Shown here piece after piece: positions 45,400 to 56,987 of a stretch of 64,000 bases of DNA. Position 1 is the first letter of the stretch. Each line of letters starts with the position of its first letter. The notes below the pieces were generated by a model. It ran no database searches. It was given only the letters and a program-made list of their open reading frames with translations, and was not told the origin of the DNA. A program made the translations under genes and the position numbers. This stretch comes from Stachybotrys elegans (taxonomy: Eukaryota > Ascomycota > Sordariomycetes > Hypocreales > Stachybotryaceae), in assembly GCA_020746835.1 (NCBI GenBank), contig JAGPNK010000017.1:434001-498000 (forward strand). Direction: 5' to 3'.

Positions 45400-46503
45400 C
45401 TAGCCTTGAACTTCTGTCTCACTTGAAAAATCTTTGCTGAATTCATAATCCTTATAGCCCATGTTAGGATCCGTGATGTAGAACGTCGTTCGGTCATATG
45501 CAGTCAAGGGAAGACCCTTGCGGATACGATATACCAGGTCAGGGTTCGATACAAAGAACCTGCCAATAGACACGAGCACATCATACTTTGCGTACTCCCC
45601 ATTCACGGCCTCGTTGACATTGCTGGCGTTGTAGCCTCCAGCAAGGATGACGGGGCTCTGGTTGTCCCATATCTTGAGGGCGAACTCGAGACCCTCCTGC
45701 CTCTCGCAGTCAATGTTGTTGACGACCCGAGACTCAATCAGGTGGAGGTAAGCGAGATTGAAGGGCTTCAGGCGAGTAACGGCATCGGAGAACTGTGCTT
45801 CAGCTGCGCTGACTTCCATCTTCATTCCCTGCCACTTGTTCCAAGGGCTGAGGCGGACACCAACCCTGTCGCTTCCGATGGCTTCGCATACAGCCTTGGT
45901 GACTTCAACCAAGAATCGGGATCGGTTCTCGACACTGGATCCCCAGCTGTCCGTCCTCACATTGCATACGTCTTGGAGGAATTGGTCGATGAGGTAACCA
46001 TTGGCACCGTGCAGCTCAATACCGTCGAACCCAGCCTCCATACAGTTCTTGGCCGCCTGGGCGAAATCCGCAACGCATTGCCAGATCTCGGCCTCTGTCA
46101 TTTCTCGGGGAACCTCAGCTCCAATCTCCATGGGTGTTGGGCTGGAGCTGACAAGGTCCTCTCCAAGCCAGTGACCAGCACGGCCGGGGGCGATAAGTTG
46201 GCAGAACATGCGGCATCCCTTGGCATGAACAGCGTCGACAACCTTTCGCCATCCTTCGATTTGGGGCTTTGTCCAGACTCCGACAAGGTGTCGCCTCGCG
46301 CAGTGCCGGGGTGAGATGTGGGTAGCCTCGGCCACGATCAGGCCTCCTGGGACACAAGCCCTCTGTGTGTAGTATTCGACAGCCTCTGGGAGAATGACGT
46401 TTTCAGCATCGGCGCGGCATCTTGTCAGTGGCGGCATCACAATGCGATGCTCCAACTGACACTGTCCGACCTTGATTGGTTGAAAGAGCTTGGATGACGC
46501 CAT
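45400..46503 (-). CDS. Old yellow enzyme, NADH:flavin oxidoreductase
   Basis: A single exon of 367 residues from the ATG at 46503; the open frame continues upstream only from non-ATG codons. FMN-barrel motifs are FQPIKVGQCQLEHRIVMPPLTR (in parts), HGANGYLIDQFL with His165 and Asn168 for substrate binding and Tyr170 as proton donor, and ENRSRFLVEV. YLHLIESR, ILAGGY and VSIGRFFVSNPDLV follow. The loop that is usually QLWHxGR reads QLIAPGR here, which may alter substrate fit. The enzyme reduces activated C=C bonds with NAD(P)H in the cytosol. It lies 503 bases past the stop of the A-T-R reductase gene, on the same strand, and is plausibly a tailoring enzyme for that product. Confidence 0.93.
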   Translation of the reverse strand: MASSKLFQPIKVGQCQLEHRIVMPPLTRCRADAENVILPEAVEYYTQRACVPGGLIVAEATHISPRHCARRHLVGVWTKPQIEGWRKVVDAVHAKGCRMFCQLIAPGRAGHWLGEDLVSSSPTPMEIGAEVPREMTEAEIWQCVADFAQAAKNCMEAGFDGIELHGANGYLIDQFLQDVCNVRTDSWGSSVENRSRFLVEVTKAVCEAIGSDRVGVRLSPWNKWQGMKMEVSAAEAQFSDAVTRLKPFNLAYLHLIESRVVNNIDCERQEGLEFALKIWDNQSPVILAGGYNASNVNEAVNGEYAKYDVLVSIGRFFVSNPDLVYRIRKGLPLTAYDRTTFYITDPNMGYKDYEFSKDFSSETEVQG

Positions 46504-47006
46504 CTCGAATGCCGCTTTTGTAGTGTAGTGTGATGAGCGGGTAAGCCTCGGTTGAGGGATAGTTAATAACGTTGATTCGGTGAGGTTGCTCCCAACTGTC
46601 AATTACAAGGGAAATCTTTTTAATGACGATCTAGGGAAAGGGTTTAAAGCAACGACTCGCCTTCTCGTGGCCAACCAGCATTTATAGGCATAACGACTAG
46701 TGGTCATATTGGGTCACGATTAGAGGCTTCCCTTATCATGGTCCACTCAATAACGGCTTCTTATCCACATGGCGACCCTTGCCGCCTATGAGATCTTGGC
46801 TTCGGGTCTTTCTTGTTGTGGGCCGAAGCCGACAGCACCGTCATGAGAGGTTTAGCCAGTGGGTGGCAGGCGTTGTAATTTGTCACAAGTGGGTGTGGCG
46901 GCGTTCGGACTGTGGTTCCCGACCCGGCGGCTCTTTTTCTTCCGAGTCCGATGACTTTGGATGCGATAACGAAAGAACTAACAAATACGGCCGGACATAA
47001 TCTACC
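46504..47006. other. Intergenic, old yellow enzyme promoter
   Basis: This 503-base gap between two co-oriented genes holds the reductase promoter and the A-T-R gene 3' flank. No further gene. Confidence 0.6.
46681..46686 (-). promoter_or_regulatory. TATA box of the old yellow enzyme gene
   Basis: On the minus strand TATAAA lies about 178 bases before the ATG at 46503. Confidence 0.45.
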
Positions 47007-50000
47007 CTACCAGTCCCTCTTTCTCCACTGCTCTATACACTTCCTCAGGATTCCACTATTGATAATGTCAAATTTGCTGCCGATAGCTTGACTCCTGCAT
47101 TCTGTCCTGCTCGTGTCGAATGAAAGCCCTCGTCTTCCTGGTTTGTCGTTGTCGTACTTCTCGGCGAAGAAGTCCAATAGCTTAATTGCTGGATTCTTGA
47201 GGGCATCTTGATCACCGTGTCTCAGTCTGCTCACCCATTCTCTCTGAGAAACAACTTCAAACTCAAGCCCGCTCTCCCGGAGCGCCGGGAGAAGATCTTC
47301 TGTCCAAAAGAAGGTCCGAGGGTTTTGCATATGATAGACCACATCAGGTCCATCTCTTCCTCCGTCCAGATCAATGGACTTTGCGAACGGCTTGTCAGTG
47401 CCACTTAGTTCGATTGCAGCCTGGGCGCAGATATCCACAGGAATCCAGCTGGGTGTCTCATTGAGAGCTGGCAAGGCTCCGATGGTAACAGCGCTCTGGA
47501 TCATAAGTGAGATGGCCTCCGTCGCGTTCCAAATGCCTTTCATTGAGTCTCCCACAATCTGGCCAGAACGCAACACTCGCGCATCAATGCCCGTTGACGC
47601 AGCTGCAAGGCGGCAAATATGCTCTGCAACCCACTTGCTGCGCGCGTATCCTATTGGCTGCGCATGCGACGGGTCGTCAATGTAGGTCTCGGGTACAGTT
47701 GCCGGTACGGGTATTGCCGCGGCTGCGGAGACGGACGAGACAAACGCGAACCGAGCAGGCTGGTAAAAGGGGACAGAAAGACAAAGGTCGATAAGGTTTC
47801 GTGTACCCCTGATATGCGGCTCCATTGATGTGACGCTAAGGTTGAAGTTGACTGGCCATGCGCAGTGAATAACGCTGGTTACCGAAGCGCGCAGCTGAGC
47901 AAGGATGTATGACGAAAGGCCCAGGTCTTGCTGGCCAAGGTCCGAAGGTAGCGCAATTATCTTGCTGAAAGCATGATTTGGAGGAGCAATATGGTCGAGG
48001 CCCCGAGAAGATAAAGAGGAGCATACCCGCGACATTGCATCGGCGGAATCTGCAGCGCGTACGAGACAGTAGACATGCTTCACATGACTAAGTTCTATGA
48101 GCTGTGACAGAATATGGGCTCCTAAAGAGCCGGTGGCACCAGTCAAGAGCTATGCTTCTATGTCAGTTTCAACTTTGGGACATTTGATCCGGCATCTTAC
48201 CACAACGTCGCTGCTGGGGGTCGCTGGGCCGCCAACAAACGGCTCAAAGTTACCGTACTTCTGCACAAGTTGTCGCATGACGGAAATATCATCTCCTTGC
48301 TCGAAAGAAGTCCCGCTTGCGAGAGAGTGAAGGAATATCGCCAGTTTTCTGATGCTTGGGTACTCAAAGGCAATGTTATTTCCAAGGGCCTGTCCTCCAA
48401 GATCCAATTGGCGCATCAGATATCCTCGAGTCATGATAGCCTGAAGACTGTCCATTCCAGCAGAGAAGAAGTCAGTGTCGGGCTCGAGACAATGGATCTT
48501 GATCTTTTCCTTAAACAAGGTTGACAAGTAGTCGATGAGGCCCTCTTGATCCAGCCTCACTCGAGTGTCGCCTCCTGAGTCTGTATCGGGGGTTTCAAAC
48601 CGGGTATAAACAGCATCGATCAAGGTAGCAAACTGTTTGTATGTTGCTGCCCTGATCATAGTGCCTTTGTCCGTACGCGGGTATTGGGTTCCGTAAGGGA
48701 GCACTTCAACCATCTCCCGAGGGATCTGACTAAACTTCTCGGCACTCTTATTGGCAGCTTCCAGGCTGGGTGCAAGGAAATCAAGATACTTCTCCCTCTC
48801 AATGCTAGACGTGCTCTCGCTGGCAACCACCAAAAGTCCAGGGAATGCACGTCCGACACCAAATACTAAGCATTCGTGAACGATCTCATCCTGGCGTATG
48901 CGATTCTCGATAGGCACGGGCAGCACCTTCTCGCCGTTGACAAGTGTGATGCGGTCGTCGAGTCGGCCAACAAACTTCCATGCATCAGGAATCGTAGGAT
49001 GCGGGCTGAAGCAGTCTCTCGTGTAATAGGAATTGGGCGGATCGTCCGAGTTGGACATGACCTTGGTAGGTAGTCCATCAAGAACAACGCATTCGTACTG
49101 GTTATCGCCTAGAGGAGCAAAAAATAGGTAGGGCTTGACCTTGGGTAGAGGGCGGAGGTAATTCCAAGTCGGGTCGTTTCTTTCACGCTTGGAGATCATG
49201 AGCTGTCCCATTTCTGTCTGGCCATAATGACTTATCAGGCATACCCCCTTCTTGACGAGGAGATCCCCCAAGTCGTCTGGAGTAGGGCTTCCGCCAACAA
49301 TGACGACCTTGCATTTTATCAGCTCTTCAATTCCCTCTTCCGACTCGGCGAGTAGCTTCAAGGTGTAGGGAACTGCGTGGAAGCTTTCTGGCTTCATTGC
49401 CCTCATGGCTGCCACCAAGTTTTGGTTCGTCAGTGGCAGCGCGGCATTCGTGAATGCCGTTTTCTGATACGCCGTGACCCCGCGAAAAAATGTCGAAATG
49501 CCCGAGTTGTGGAAAAGAGGCGTCGTGATCATGGCTCGAAGGCCACTCCCTAGTGCATAGTTGCCCAAACAAGCCGAGTGTGTCTGGAAAATGGGCTTTG
49601 GAAATCCAGTGCTGCCGGATGAATGGATGATGAAGGCGACGCAGCTTGGCTCGTCAACCAGCTCAGCTTCGCGAACAAATCGGGGTTCCGTTATCTCTGT
49701 GTAGCCTTTTCGACCAAGCAGCGGAAAGCTCTCCAGTGGACGGATGGACTGAAGCTCGGCAACAGTCTGCGACCATGGCTCCGTCGTCACAATTTTTTCG
49801 CATCCCGTTTTATCCATGAGGGCTGCATAAGCTTCGGTTGACAGTCTTGTCGATAGAAACAGAACTGCGAAGCCCATCCTAGAGAGAGCAATCATCGAGA
49901 TGGCATAGTCAAGGCTTGAAGGTCCCAATAGAGCAACTACCTCGCTCTTTGCACTTGTCTTCTCCTATTCCCACCGTTAGATCCCTATACGTTCCCGAAG

Positions 50001-50287
50001 CACATTGACTTTTGACTTACTCGAGGTTTTAATCCCAAATGAGATAGCTTCTTGGCCACTTCATCGGCAAAGTTGTCCAGATCTCTTGCCGTATATTCCA
50101 CCCATTCGCTGTTCTCGTCCGGATAGGCGATCAAGAGTTGGTCAGGTATGACCTCAGCTCTCTGCAATATAAGCTCGTTAATCGTCTTGGGCTTGGGGTG
50201 TCTCTCAGACAGCCTGATTACTGGAGCCGATGACATGTAGCCACCCTCCGTGGTGGCTTGCTCTAGGCTCGTCACTACCCTTGCCAT
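47007..50287 (-). CDS. NRPS-like carboxylate reductase, A-T-R
   Basis: Three exons (50287-50021, 49964-48201, 48149-47007) encode 1057 residues. The adenylation domain has A3 IIHSSGSTGFPKP (about 202-212), SHYGQTEMG and the arginine-containing VGRLDDRI, NGEKVLP. The carrier domain contains FFSAGMDSLQAI with the phosphopantetheine Ser595. The reductase domain starts at LLTGATGSLG (678-687) and carries the Tyr-Lys pair in YARSKW. The order A-T-R matches fungal aryl/amino acid carboxylate reductases that activate an acid, load it and release an aldehyde or alcohol using NADPH. No condensation domain is present, so a single building block is likely. It is divergent from a sugar-type transporter and followed by an old yellow enzyme. 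Confidence 0.93.
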
Positions 50288-51120
50288 GATGCCTCAATAT
50301 GGTGGATGTTGTGAATTCACCCAAGACAAGTATCTTCGTCAGTGCTATTCTTCGAAACTGCCGCAGTTCACAAGTTACTCATTAAGTGGTGGAATAATGT
50401 CGGTCATTGCAAGAGCTTATCAATGCATACTTGCATTACTTTTAGCATGTGGTTCGCGGAGCAAACGGGTCACTAGATCCGAGTGATCACGCGGATTGAG
50501 GCCGATCATCCGCTGTTGTGGCACCGAGGCTGTTCATTGCTTGCTTTTCCGAAAGAGGGGAAATAATGTGAAGTGGAGGTGGGATTCGCCGTCTCAATGC
50601 TGACGGACGGTTGTGGTTTCGGAAAAGTACTTATGCCGCATTTGCGCCGGAATTGGAAGAAAGTTTCTTAACAGGAGCCGACCGAATGACCATTCGCGGC
50701 AGCCAACTGTCTCAATCCACACTGGCCGAGTTACGATGCCGACAGATCCGCAAATGATAGCTTGCTAGCCTTGAGTATCCTCGGCTCGGGCTGACGACTT
50801 GTGGACCAAGACTTACCGATCCTTGCACGTAGTCCCTCGGATATTCCAACGGGTCCCGATCCATGTAAAGTTGGGGAAACCCTGGATGTAGTGACCTGAC
50901 GGCGGCCATGTCAAGCGATCAACCATATGTACTAAACAATAGAGTGATAGCACAGAAATTCCAGACCACATGCCACAGAGAATGCTGGTTTTCGACACAC
51001 GTTCTGCTCCCCATTGCTGAACATGCCGAAGGCATGGTGCCTGGTCATACGTAGCTTCTCTGGATAGCTGACTATGTTCTTTAGGCACAAGATTCGGACT
51101 TTTGAGCAACACTGATGGAT

Positions 51121-51320
51121 ACGTGGAGAAGTGGTAAAGGGTCAACGTGGGGAAAGAACCCGGGGTATCAAGGTCATATCATGCCTCAAAGTCGGTAGTC
51201 AACCGGTTCTCCAGGTTGCCGTGATGGCAACGTGGGGAAGTGAGCTTGAGCCATCCACTTTGCAAACTAAGTCCTCCACATGGCTAGTCGTCCCGGGATG
51301 TTGATCTGGGGAAGTGGAAG
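51121..51320 (+). promoter_or_regulatory. Cluster of four TGGGGAAGTGR-like motifs
   Basis: The copies are at 51121-51134 (ACGTGGAGAAGTGG), 51144-51156 (AACGTGGGGAAAG), 51229-51244 (AACGTGGGGAAGTGAG) and 51304-51320 (ATCTGGGGAAGTGGAAG). All have the same orientation, 200-400 bases before the transporter ATG. The decamer CGTGGGGAAG also occurs upstream of the regulator at 56425-56434. Likely binding sites for one factor; which factor is inferred only. Confidence 0.45.
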
Positions 51321-51378
51321 GGCTACCTGGACAATTCTTGCAAGGGGGTGAGAGGGACTCTACCTACCCAGCCTTGTG

Positions 51379-51386
51379 TATATATA
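51379..51386 (+). promoter_or_regulatory. TATA box of the transporter gene
   Basis: TATATATA lies about 141 bases before the ATG at 51527 and downstream of the motif cluster. Confidence 0.6.
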
Positions 51387-51526
51387 CGTCGATCCATCAT
51401 TCTCTCTTGGTTTCGACCAACTCTTCAAAAAAGGTGATCAGAGCGACATCGCTCATCCGTCTACAACTACCAAGCACCAGAACTTCCTCGCGCCCAGTTC
51501 TCTGCGCCTTGGCCATATCTCTAGCC

Positions 51527-53275
51527 ATGACGGCCGTCGACTCAAAGCTCATCGGCCACCGTGGCAACTCCATAAAAGGCATCCTAATCGGTGTGACTAT
51601 CAGTCTGGCAGGGTAAGAAGTGCTCTTGCGACCCGGTGTTATCCATCCTTGTACTAAATGTGTTGCCCAGGTTCATCAATGGTATCGATACGGGAATCAT
51701 TGCCAGCACGATTGCGCAAGACACATTCAAGCTCTACATGTACGGAGAAAGCATGGAAAATGCGTCCCTCAGAGCTGGCATTGTCTCTGGATATTACGCC
51801 GGATATGCAGTTGGCAGTGCTGCATCCGCCTACTGCATGGATAAAATTTCCCGGCGCTGGACTCTATTTCTTGGCTCCGTCATCAGTGTCATAGGTGCCG
51901 TTATTCAAACAGCAGCCATAAATCCCACCATGATGATCCTGGGAAGAGCTCTGAGTGGTGCCTCAAGTGGCTTGGTGTATCCAACAGCTCCTGGTACGTC
52001 GCCTGCTTCAATATCCGTGCCTCGTGTTGTGCTAATGCACTTCCAAGTGTACCTGGCGGAGTTGAGCGCCCCCGAGAACAGAGGCTTTCTGGTCGGTCTC
52101 AAGGGCCTCATGAATACTTTTGGCTTCGGTATAAGTAATTGGATCGGCTATGGAGGTAGCTTTGCCGTAGGCGACCTCCAATGGCGCATTCCTCTGGCCA
52201 CGCAAGCCCCTCCAGCGCTTCTCTTGGCAATTCTCTGTTTCTTTTTGCCCTATTCGCCACGGTGGTGTAAGTTTGCTCTATATGCAATCCGTCCCGCCAA
52301 GTTCAGCCGACTGACAGACTTCCCAGTGGCGCAAAAGGAACGATACGACGATGCCAAAAAGGTCATGGAGTACCTACACTCCCACCGAACGTCCGAGTTC
52401 ATTGAAGAGGAATACAAAAGCATGTACGACCAAATTCGACTGGAACAGAGTCAAAGGAACTTGAACAGCTTCAGTTCCCTCTTCACTCGCCGGTATGCCC
52501 GACGCCTACTATTGGCTTGTCTTACTGTCAACATGATGAAGCTCTCTGGTTCAAATGTCATCAACAACTATCAGTCCGTCATGTATAACTCGTTGGGTTA
52601 TGAGGGCCAACAGGTACTCCTAATTGGTGGGCTCTATGGCTTCATGGCCATCATTGGGCAAATAATCAACGTCTTCTTCATTGCCGACCACTGGACCCGA
52701 CGAACTACTCTGATCAGCGGCTATGTTACGCTGGTTGTTCTGCTCGGAGTCCTCACAGGTCTATCCGAGAGATTCTCAGATGACACTAACCCTCATGGGT
52801 CTCGCGCCGGTGTCGCTTTCATCTTCCTCTTCTCTTTTGCTTTCTCATTCTTCTTCAACTCGGTCAACTGGACTATTTTGTCAGAAATTATGCCACTACA
52901 TATCCGCGGCGTCGGTGTTGGGTACGTCACCAGAAATTCCAGAAACTGTACCATGAATGTATCGCTAACACTGACTGCAGATTTGCCGTATTCACTCAAA
53001 GTATCACGGCTATCTGGTTGAGTTACGCAGCTTCCATTGCGTTTGATGCTATCAGCTGGAGATTCTACTTTGTCTTTATTGCTTGCAATGCTTTCGCGGG
53101 TCTGGCGTATTACTTCTTTCTTCCAGAGACTCGATTCCTCACGCTGGAAGAAGTTGCGGCCAAGTTTGGTGACGAAGTGGTCAACCCGATGCACAAAGAC
53201 CTTATTTCGGAGGACACAGCCGAGAGCACAGATAAGAAGGACGTAGTCCACGTGGAGGCTGAGAAGAAAGACTAG
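51527..53275 (+). CDS. MFS sugar transporter
   Basis: Five exons (51527-51612, 51671-51993, 52048-52266, 52327-52921, 52981-53275) encode 505 residues. Sugar-porter signatures are FINGIDTGIIAS in helix 1, DKISRRWTLFLGS between helices 2 and 3, and YLAELSAPENRGFLVG after helix 4. LPYSPRWLAQKERYDDA marks the end of helix 6 and LPETRFLTLEEV the C-terminus. Twelve membrane helices are expected. Family members carry hexoses, disaccharides, quinate or lactose by proton symport. It lies inside the putative metabolite cluster, so import of a precursor or export of a glycoside-like product are both possible. The ATG at 51527 lies in a GCCATGACG context 29 codons before the first splice. Confidence 0.92.
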
Positions 53276-53632
53276 GAGGAATGCAGATATGTAACGAATA
53301 AATGTCTATTTATCTTACGGCTCGATTTAATGCTCAGCATCATGGCGAAGAGGATTTGGTGAATGCCAAAGAGATGAAGGCGTTAACGATCGCAAATATT
53401 GTCGTAATGCCTAGTGCCACTGAGGATGCACAACGCCGCCTATTAATGCACTTTGTATCCAGATAGAGAGGCCATCGCGTCATTATAAATGGTTGGTACA
53501 GCATTTGCGGTATTCGCTAACTCGGGAAATACAAAACCCTCCTCATCTCATATCCGGAGAACTCAAGGCTCCTTTCCCATCTACATAAAAAGACTATCAA
53601 ATGCACTATCCATGAAGATCGTTTCCAGACCA
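53276..53632. other. Intergenic, convergent gene ends
   Basis: A 357-base gap between the transporter and the regulator stops; no further feature. Confidence 0.6.
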
Positions 53633-56261
53633 TCAGTTCCACCAGTAACCTGCGGCCTCGTTAGAACTTGTAGACATATCGAACGAATGGGTGCTCACCA
53701 ATGAGTCGAACTGACCCCAGCCTGTCATCTGCGCAAGGCTGTCACCTATTTCAGTGTCACCGAACAGCAACTGCTCGCCTTCATATGTAGTGCCCATTCG
53801 ATTGGATGGCGTGACATGCGGGTCAGACGGTGCTCCTTCGCTCCTCTGGACCGTTGCAGAGTTAGGTACAGGTTGATACGAGTCGTAAGTCTGGTTCGCA
53901 TTGGGGATAACCGTAGATAGTTGTGTGTTATCTTTCTCGACCTCGTGCTCTGAAAGCGAGTTGCTGTTTACAACGATCGTACCCCCTGCTTCTGGCGTAG
54001 TTGCCGTTGCTAGGAAGTCGTTATTCCGTAAGACTTCTAATCGCATCTCCTGAAGCACTACACCGTAGCGTTGAGTTAATGATCCCTTGATAGCTATACT
54101 TTCGATTTGGTGGTGGCATCTAGAGGCAGCTTCAAAATAGCGAATGTAGGTTTCTGGAGCCTCCCATCGCTGCTGTATCGCATACACGTAGAGAACGACT
54201 ACAGCACTAAAGCCGTAATAAGGGATGAACTATCATGCTTAGTCCCTTGTAGCACGTTCCTTTCGTGAGCGACTTACAAACAATGTGCTGAAAAACTGGC
54301 CTGCACCATTCATACGGTCAATCAGCTGCACGATCTTCATTGCCGCATCGAGACACCTCTGCGTGTTTCTTTCTAGCTGAGGCTTTCGAGAGCTCAGTCG
54401 CCTTCGATTGGCACTATAGTTGGCCAGACTGGCAAAGGTGTTCAGTAGGAACGGGCGGTGAATCAAGACAAGAGCATGCCAGAACGCGAGTTTCAACACG
54501 TCTCGCTGCCGGAGGACGAGAGGAACGAAGATATTGAGGTCTCCATCTGAGTCGAGAAGAAAAGACATGTCTTTCCACCAGTCTTCTAATTGTTTGGTGA
54601 ATTTCTCCGCCAGGTGGAAATGCTGCTCTATCGAAGGCGGGTGTATGCCGTAGATGGACCGGAGTATTTTGACAACAATCCGAGAGAGCCTAAACGCCGC
54701 AAAAGTCAGCATGACTCTTTGTCAAATCAGAGCAAGCAGTGTAGTACTTGTGTTGTGCGACAGGCGCGGATAGTATCGATGGAGCAACAATACTCGGTAC
54801 CGACAGCTGATGACAGCCCAGCTGAGAGTCATCCACGCAAACGGGCAACTCCTGATCAATGTCTTCGTCGTGGAATGTCATTGGTCGACCAAGCGCGGCA
54901 CTGAGGTACGCGTTCAAGGTATACGCGCACCAAAAGGTTCTCTTTCGACACTCGAGGTCTATGTGGTCAGTGTTACCGCCCGAGGCTTTTATTTCCACCC
55001 GAGATTTACGATGTATGCCAAGGGCCAGTACCAAGTGAGCAGTGATGCCAAACAGAGTCCAGCAATGGTTGAGTCTCGAGTGCGTAAGGAGATAGAAGCA
55101 CTGTGCCAGACGGGCTTGAACACTCGTGAGTCGTATTTTCCCCTTCTCTCTTGAGAGCTGGTGCTCGGCAACGGAGAAGTATCGAGCACTAGAATCTTTC
55201 AGCGTGACAATAACTATCGGAAGAGTATAGGAAAATCCTGCCTGGCTTCTATTGCCTTACTCACCGGCACTTCACTGGTCCGAGACTCTCTGCCAGTAAA
55301 GTTCGTGGCAATAGCAAAGATCATGAAAAGAAGGGCCGTGCGGCTAGGTGCGGCTTCAGGATCCAGCATAGCACCGCTCGTCATGTACATTTCGTCCAAC
55401 CAAGCCTCGATGGTAGGCCGGTGGCAAAATCGGTGTGTTGCTGATGCCAGGTCAAAGTAGCGACGGACCAGGTCCACAGCCTGTGGCTTGGGTGGTAATA
55501 TGGCAAATGAGACATCACCCCCAGGGAGCGGTAGGTCGCCGAATGTAAAGATGGATGAGCTGGAAGATCCAGACGACTGTTGTTGAAGCTTCTTTTGGAT
55601 TCGCAACAAGAAAGAAACACTAGAAGCCGGTCCAACATAGTGTCCTTGCTGATCTGTCTGTGTTCTTTCAGGGGAGTTTCGAGATGACTGAGGGACTGAG
55701 ATTGAAGGATCCTCGTCGACTGTTCGGTTCGTGCTTCCAAGACGCCGCCCGGGAGAGTCTTGGCGCATATCTTGATCGACTGTTAGCAGCGACGGTCGCC
55801 GACCTTCCTCATTCGATACGGAGGGCCAAGGTCTTTGTTCGTCAGAGGTACCGCCTGCACTACCCGGGTCCTCTTCCGGGACCCTCGCTGATGAAAGCGG
55901 TGGGCTGATCGCGTCTATTGGATAAGCGTTGTGGCTGGTGTCAATTGCAATCGCAGGGAGCTGGCCTCGTCGATAAGCAGCGGTGAAGCGGCACTCCAAG
56001 TTGAGTTGTGCGCAGAAAACGCAAGGGAACCTGCCTGAACATCTCGTTTTGCGACTAAGCGAGCGCGGTGTTAACATATACCCTTTATTTCAGTCTATTG
56101 CCGTTGGGTACTTACGCCTTGCATCGATCGCACGCTCTACTGACGCGAGTACGAACGTTGCTAGTCTTGCTCCGTTTCGGATGCCGAGAGCGGCCCGCGA
56201 GTTCACCTGCGCCACGATGAATGCTGTTCCGATTACGATGGGGTTGGGCTTGGTTGTCCAT
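53633..56261 (-). CDS. Zn2Cys6 transcription factor with Fungal_trans domain
   Basis: Five exons: 56261-56116, 56054 to about 55276, about 55195 to 54748, 54689-54278 and 54229-53633, giving about 793 residues. The binuclear zinc cluster is rebuilt across intron 1: CDRCKARKTRCSGRFPCVFC plus a sixth Cys in NLEC, i.e. CX2CX6CX5CX2CX6C. A Ser/Pro-rich linker follows. The middle domain has RLTSVQARLAQCFYLLTHSR (in parts), LALGIHRKSR, CRKRTFWCAYTLNAYLSAALGRP and the LSRIVVKILRSIYGI segment (PF04082). The second intron is uncertain. The strong GTGAGT donor at 55264 gives no acceptor of the right frame, so a weaker donor at 55275 with an acceptor at 55196 or 55214 is proposed. It is probably the pathway regulator of the surrounding cluster. 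Confidence 0.88.
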
Positions 56262-56987
56262 GATGTAGTATAGTGTGCGTCCGAGAAAGTAACCTAGATG
56301 GATCGGAAAGCTGGGTCGGGTGTGTAATGATGGGCCTTGAGAATGCCACGGTCGACGATGTAAACGTAGATTGGGCCGATACTCGGTCAGCAGCTTCAGG
56401 TGAGGCCGAGGGGTGGATCAGCACCGTGGGGAAGACCTTGTCAGCTCCCCCGCAATCTGGGTGGTAAAGACGCGGAGAATGAAGGGAGGGGATACTTGGT
56501 CGCAATTCCATATTGGAGCGCGGTTCGGTCGAGTTCTTGGGGTTAGGAAAGGGCAACGAGGCCAGGCAAAATTGTTCGGGGAGTCGTCTTTCCAATGGAT
56601 GATATGGACCAGCGAAGAATCCCACTCTTGCAATCACTTGTCTATGCCTACAAAGAAGGATTCTTAACGAGTACAGAGAGACAAGAAGTCTCGGGACGTA
56701 GAAACTGTCCCCCCCACCACTTCCCCAAACATGTATAAAGCCTTTGCATAGATGGGGGTACGGGGTGTGAGGTCCTTTTCCGACACACTTGTTCGCGGGC
56801 GCATCACTTATCCATAACCATCAGTCGCCAGGTTCCAATAAAGAGTAAGACATCTCATTGTGGGGTTCTATCTTTGACTTGAAGCTCTATATCCAGCATA
56901 TCAGCTGTCTCCCCGACGTCCCCTCGTCCATACGCAGGCATTGTTGTGCTGGCAACCATTCAGTCTCTCATGTGAGTGCACGAGACA
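56262..56987. other. Intergenic, regulator promoter
   Basis: This 726-base gap between two minus-strand genes holds the regulator promoter with two motif copies and the 3' flank of the Dal5-type transporter. Confidence 0.6.
56425..56727. promoter_or_regulatory. Motif copies upstream of the Zn2Cys6 gene
   Basis: CGTGGGGAAG at 56425-56434 equals the decamer at 51231-51240. At 56717-56727 the reverse strand reads TGGGGAAGTGG, identical to 51307-51317. They lie about 164 and 456 bases before the regulator's ATG, which would fit autoregulation. Confidence 0.4.

Larger units (their letters stand above)
50288..51526. promoter_or_regulatory. Divergent promoter of A-T-R gene and transporter
   Basis: The 1.24 kb between two divergent start codons has no gene. 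A repeated motif related to TGGGGAAGTGR is concentrated at 51121-51320. Confidence 0.6.
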
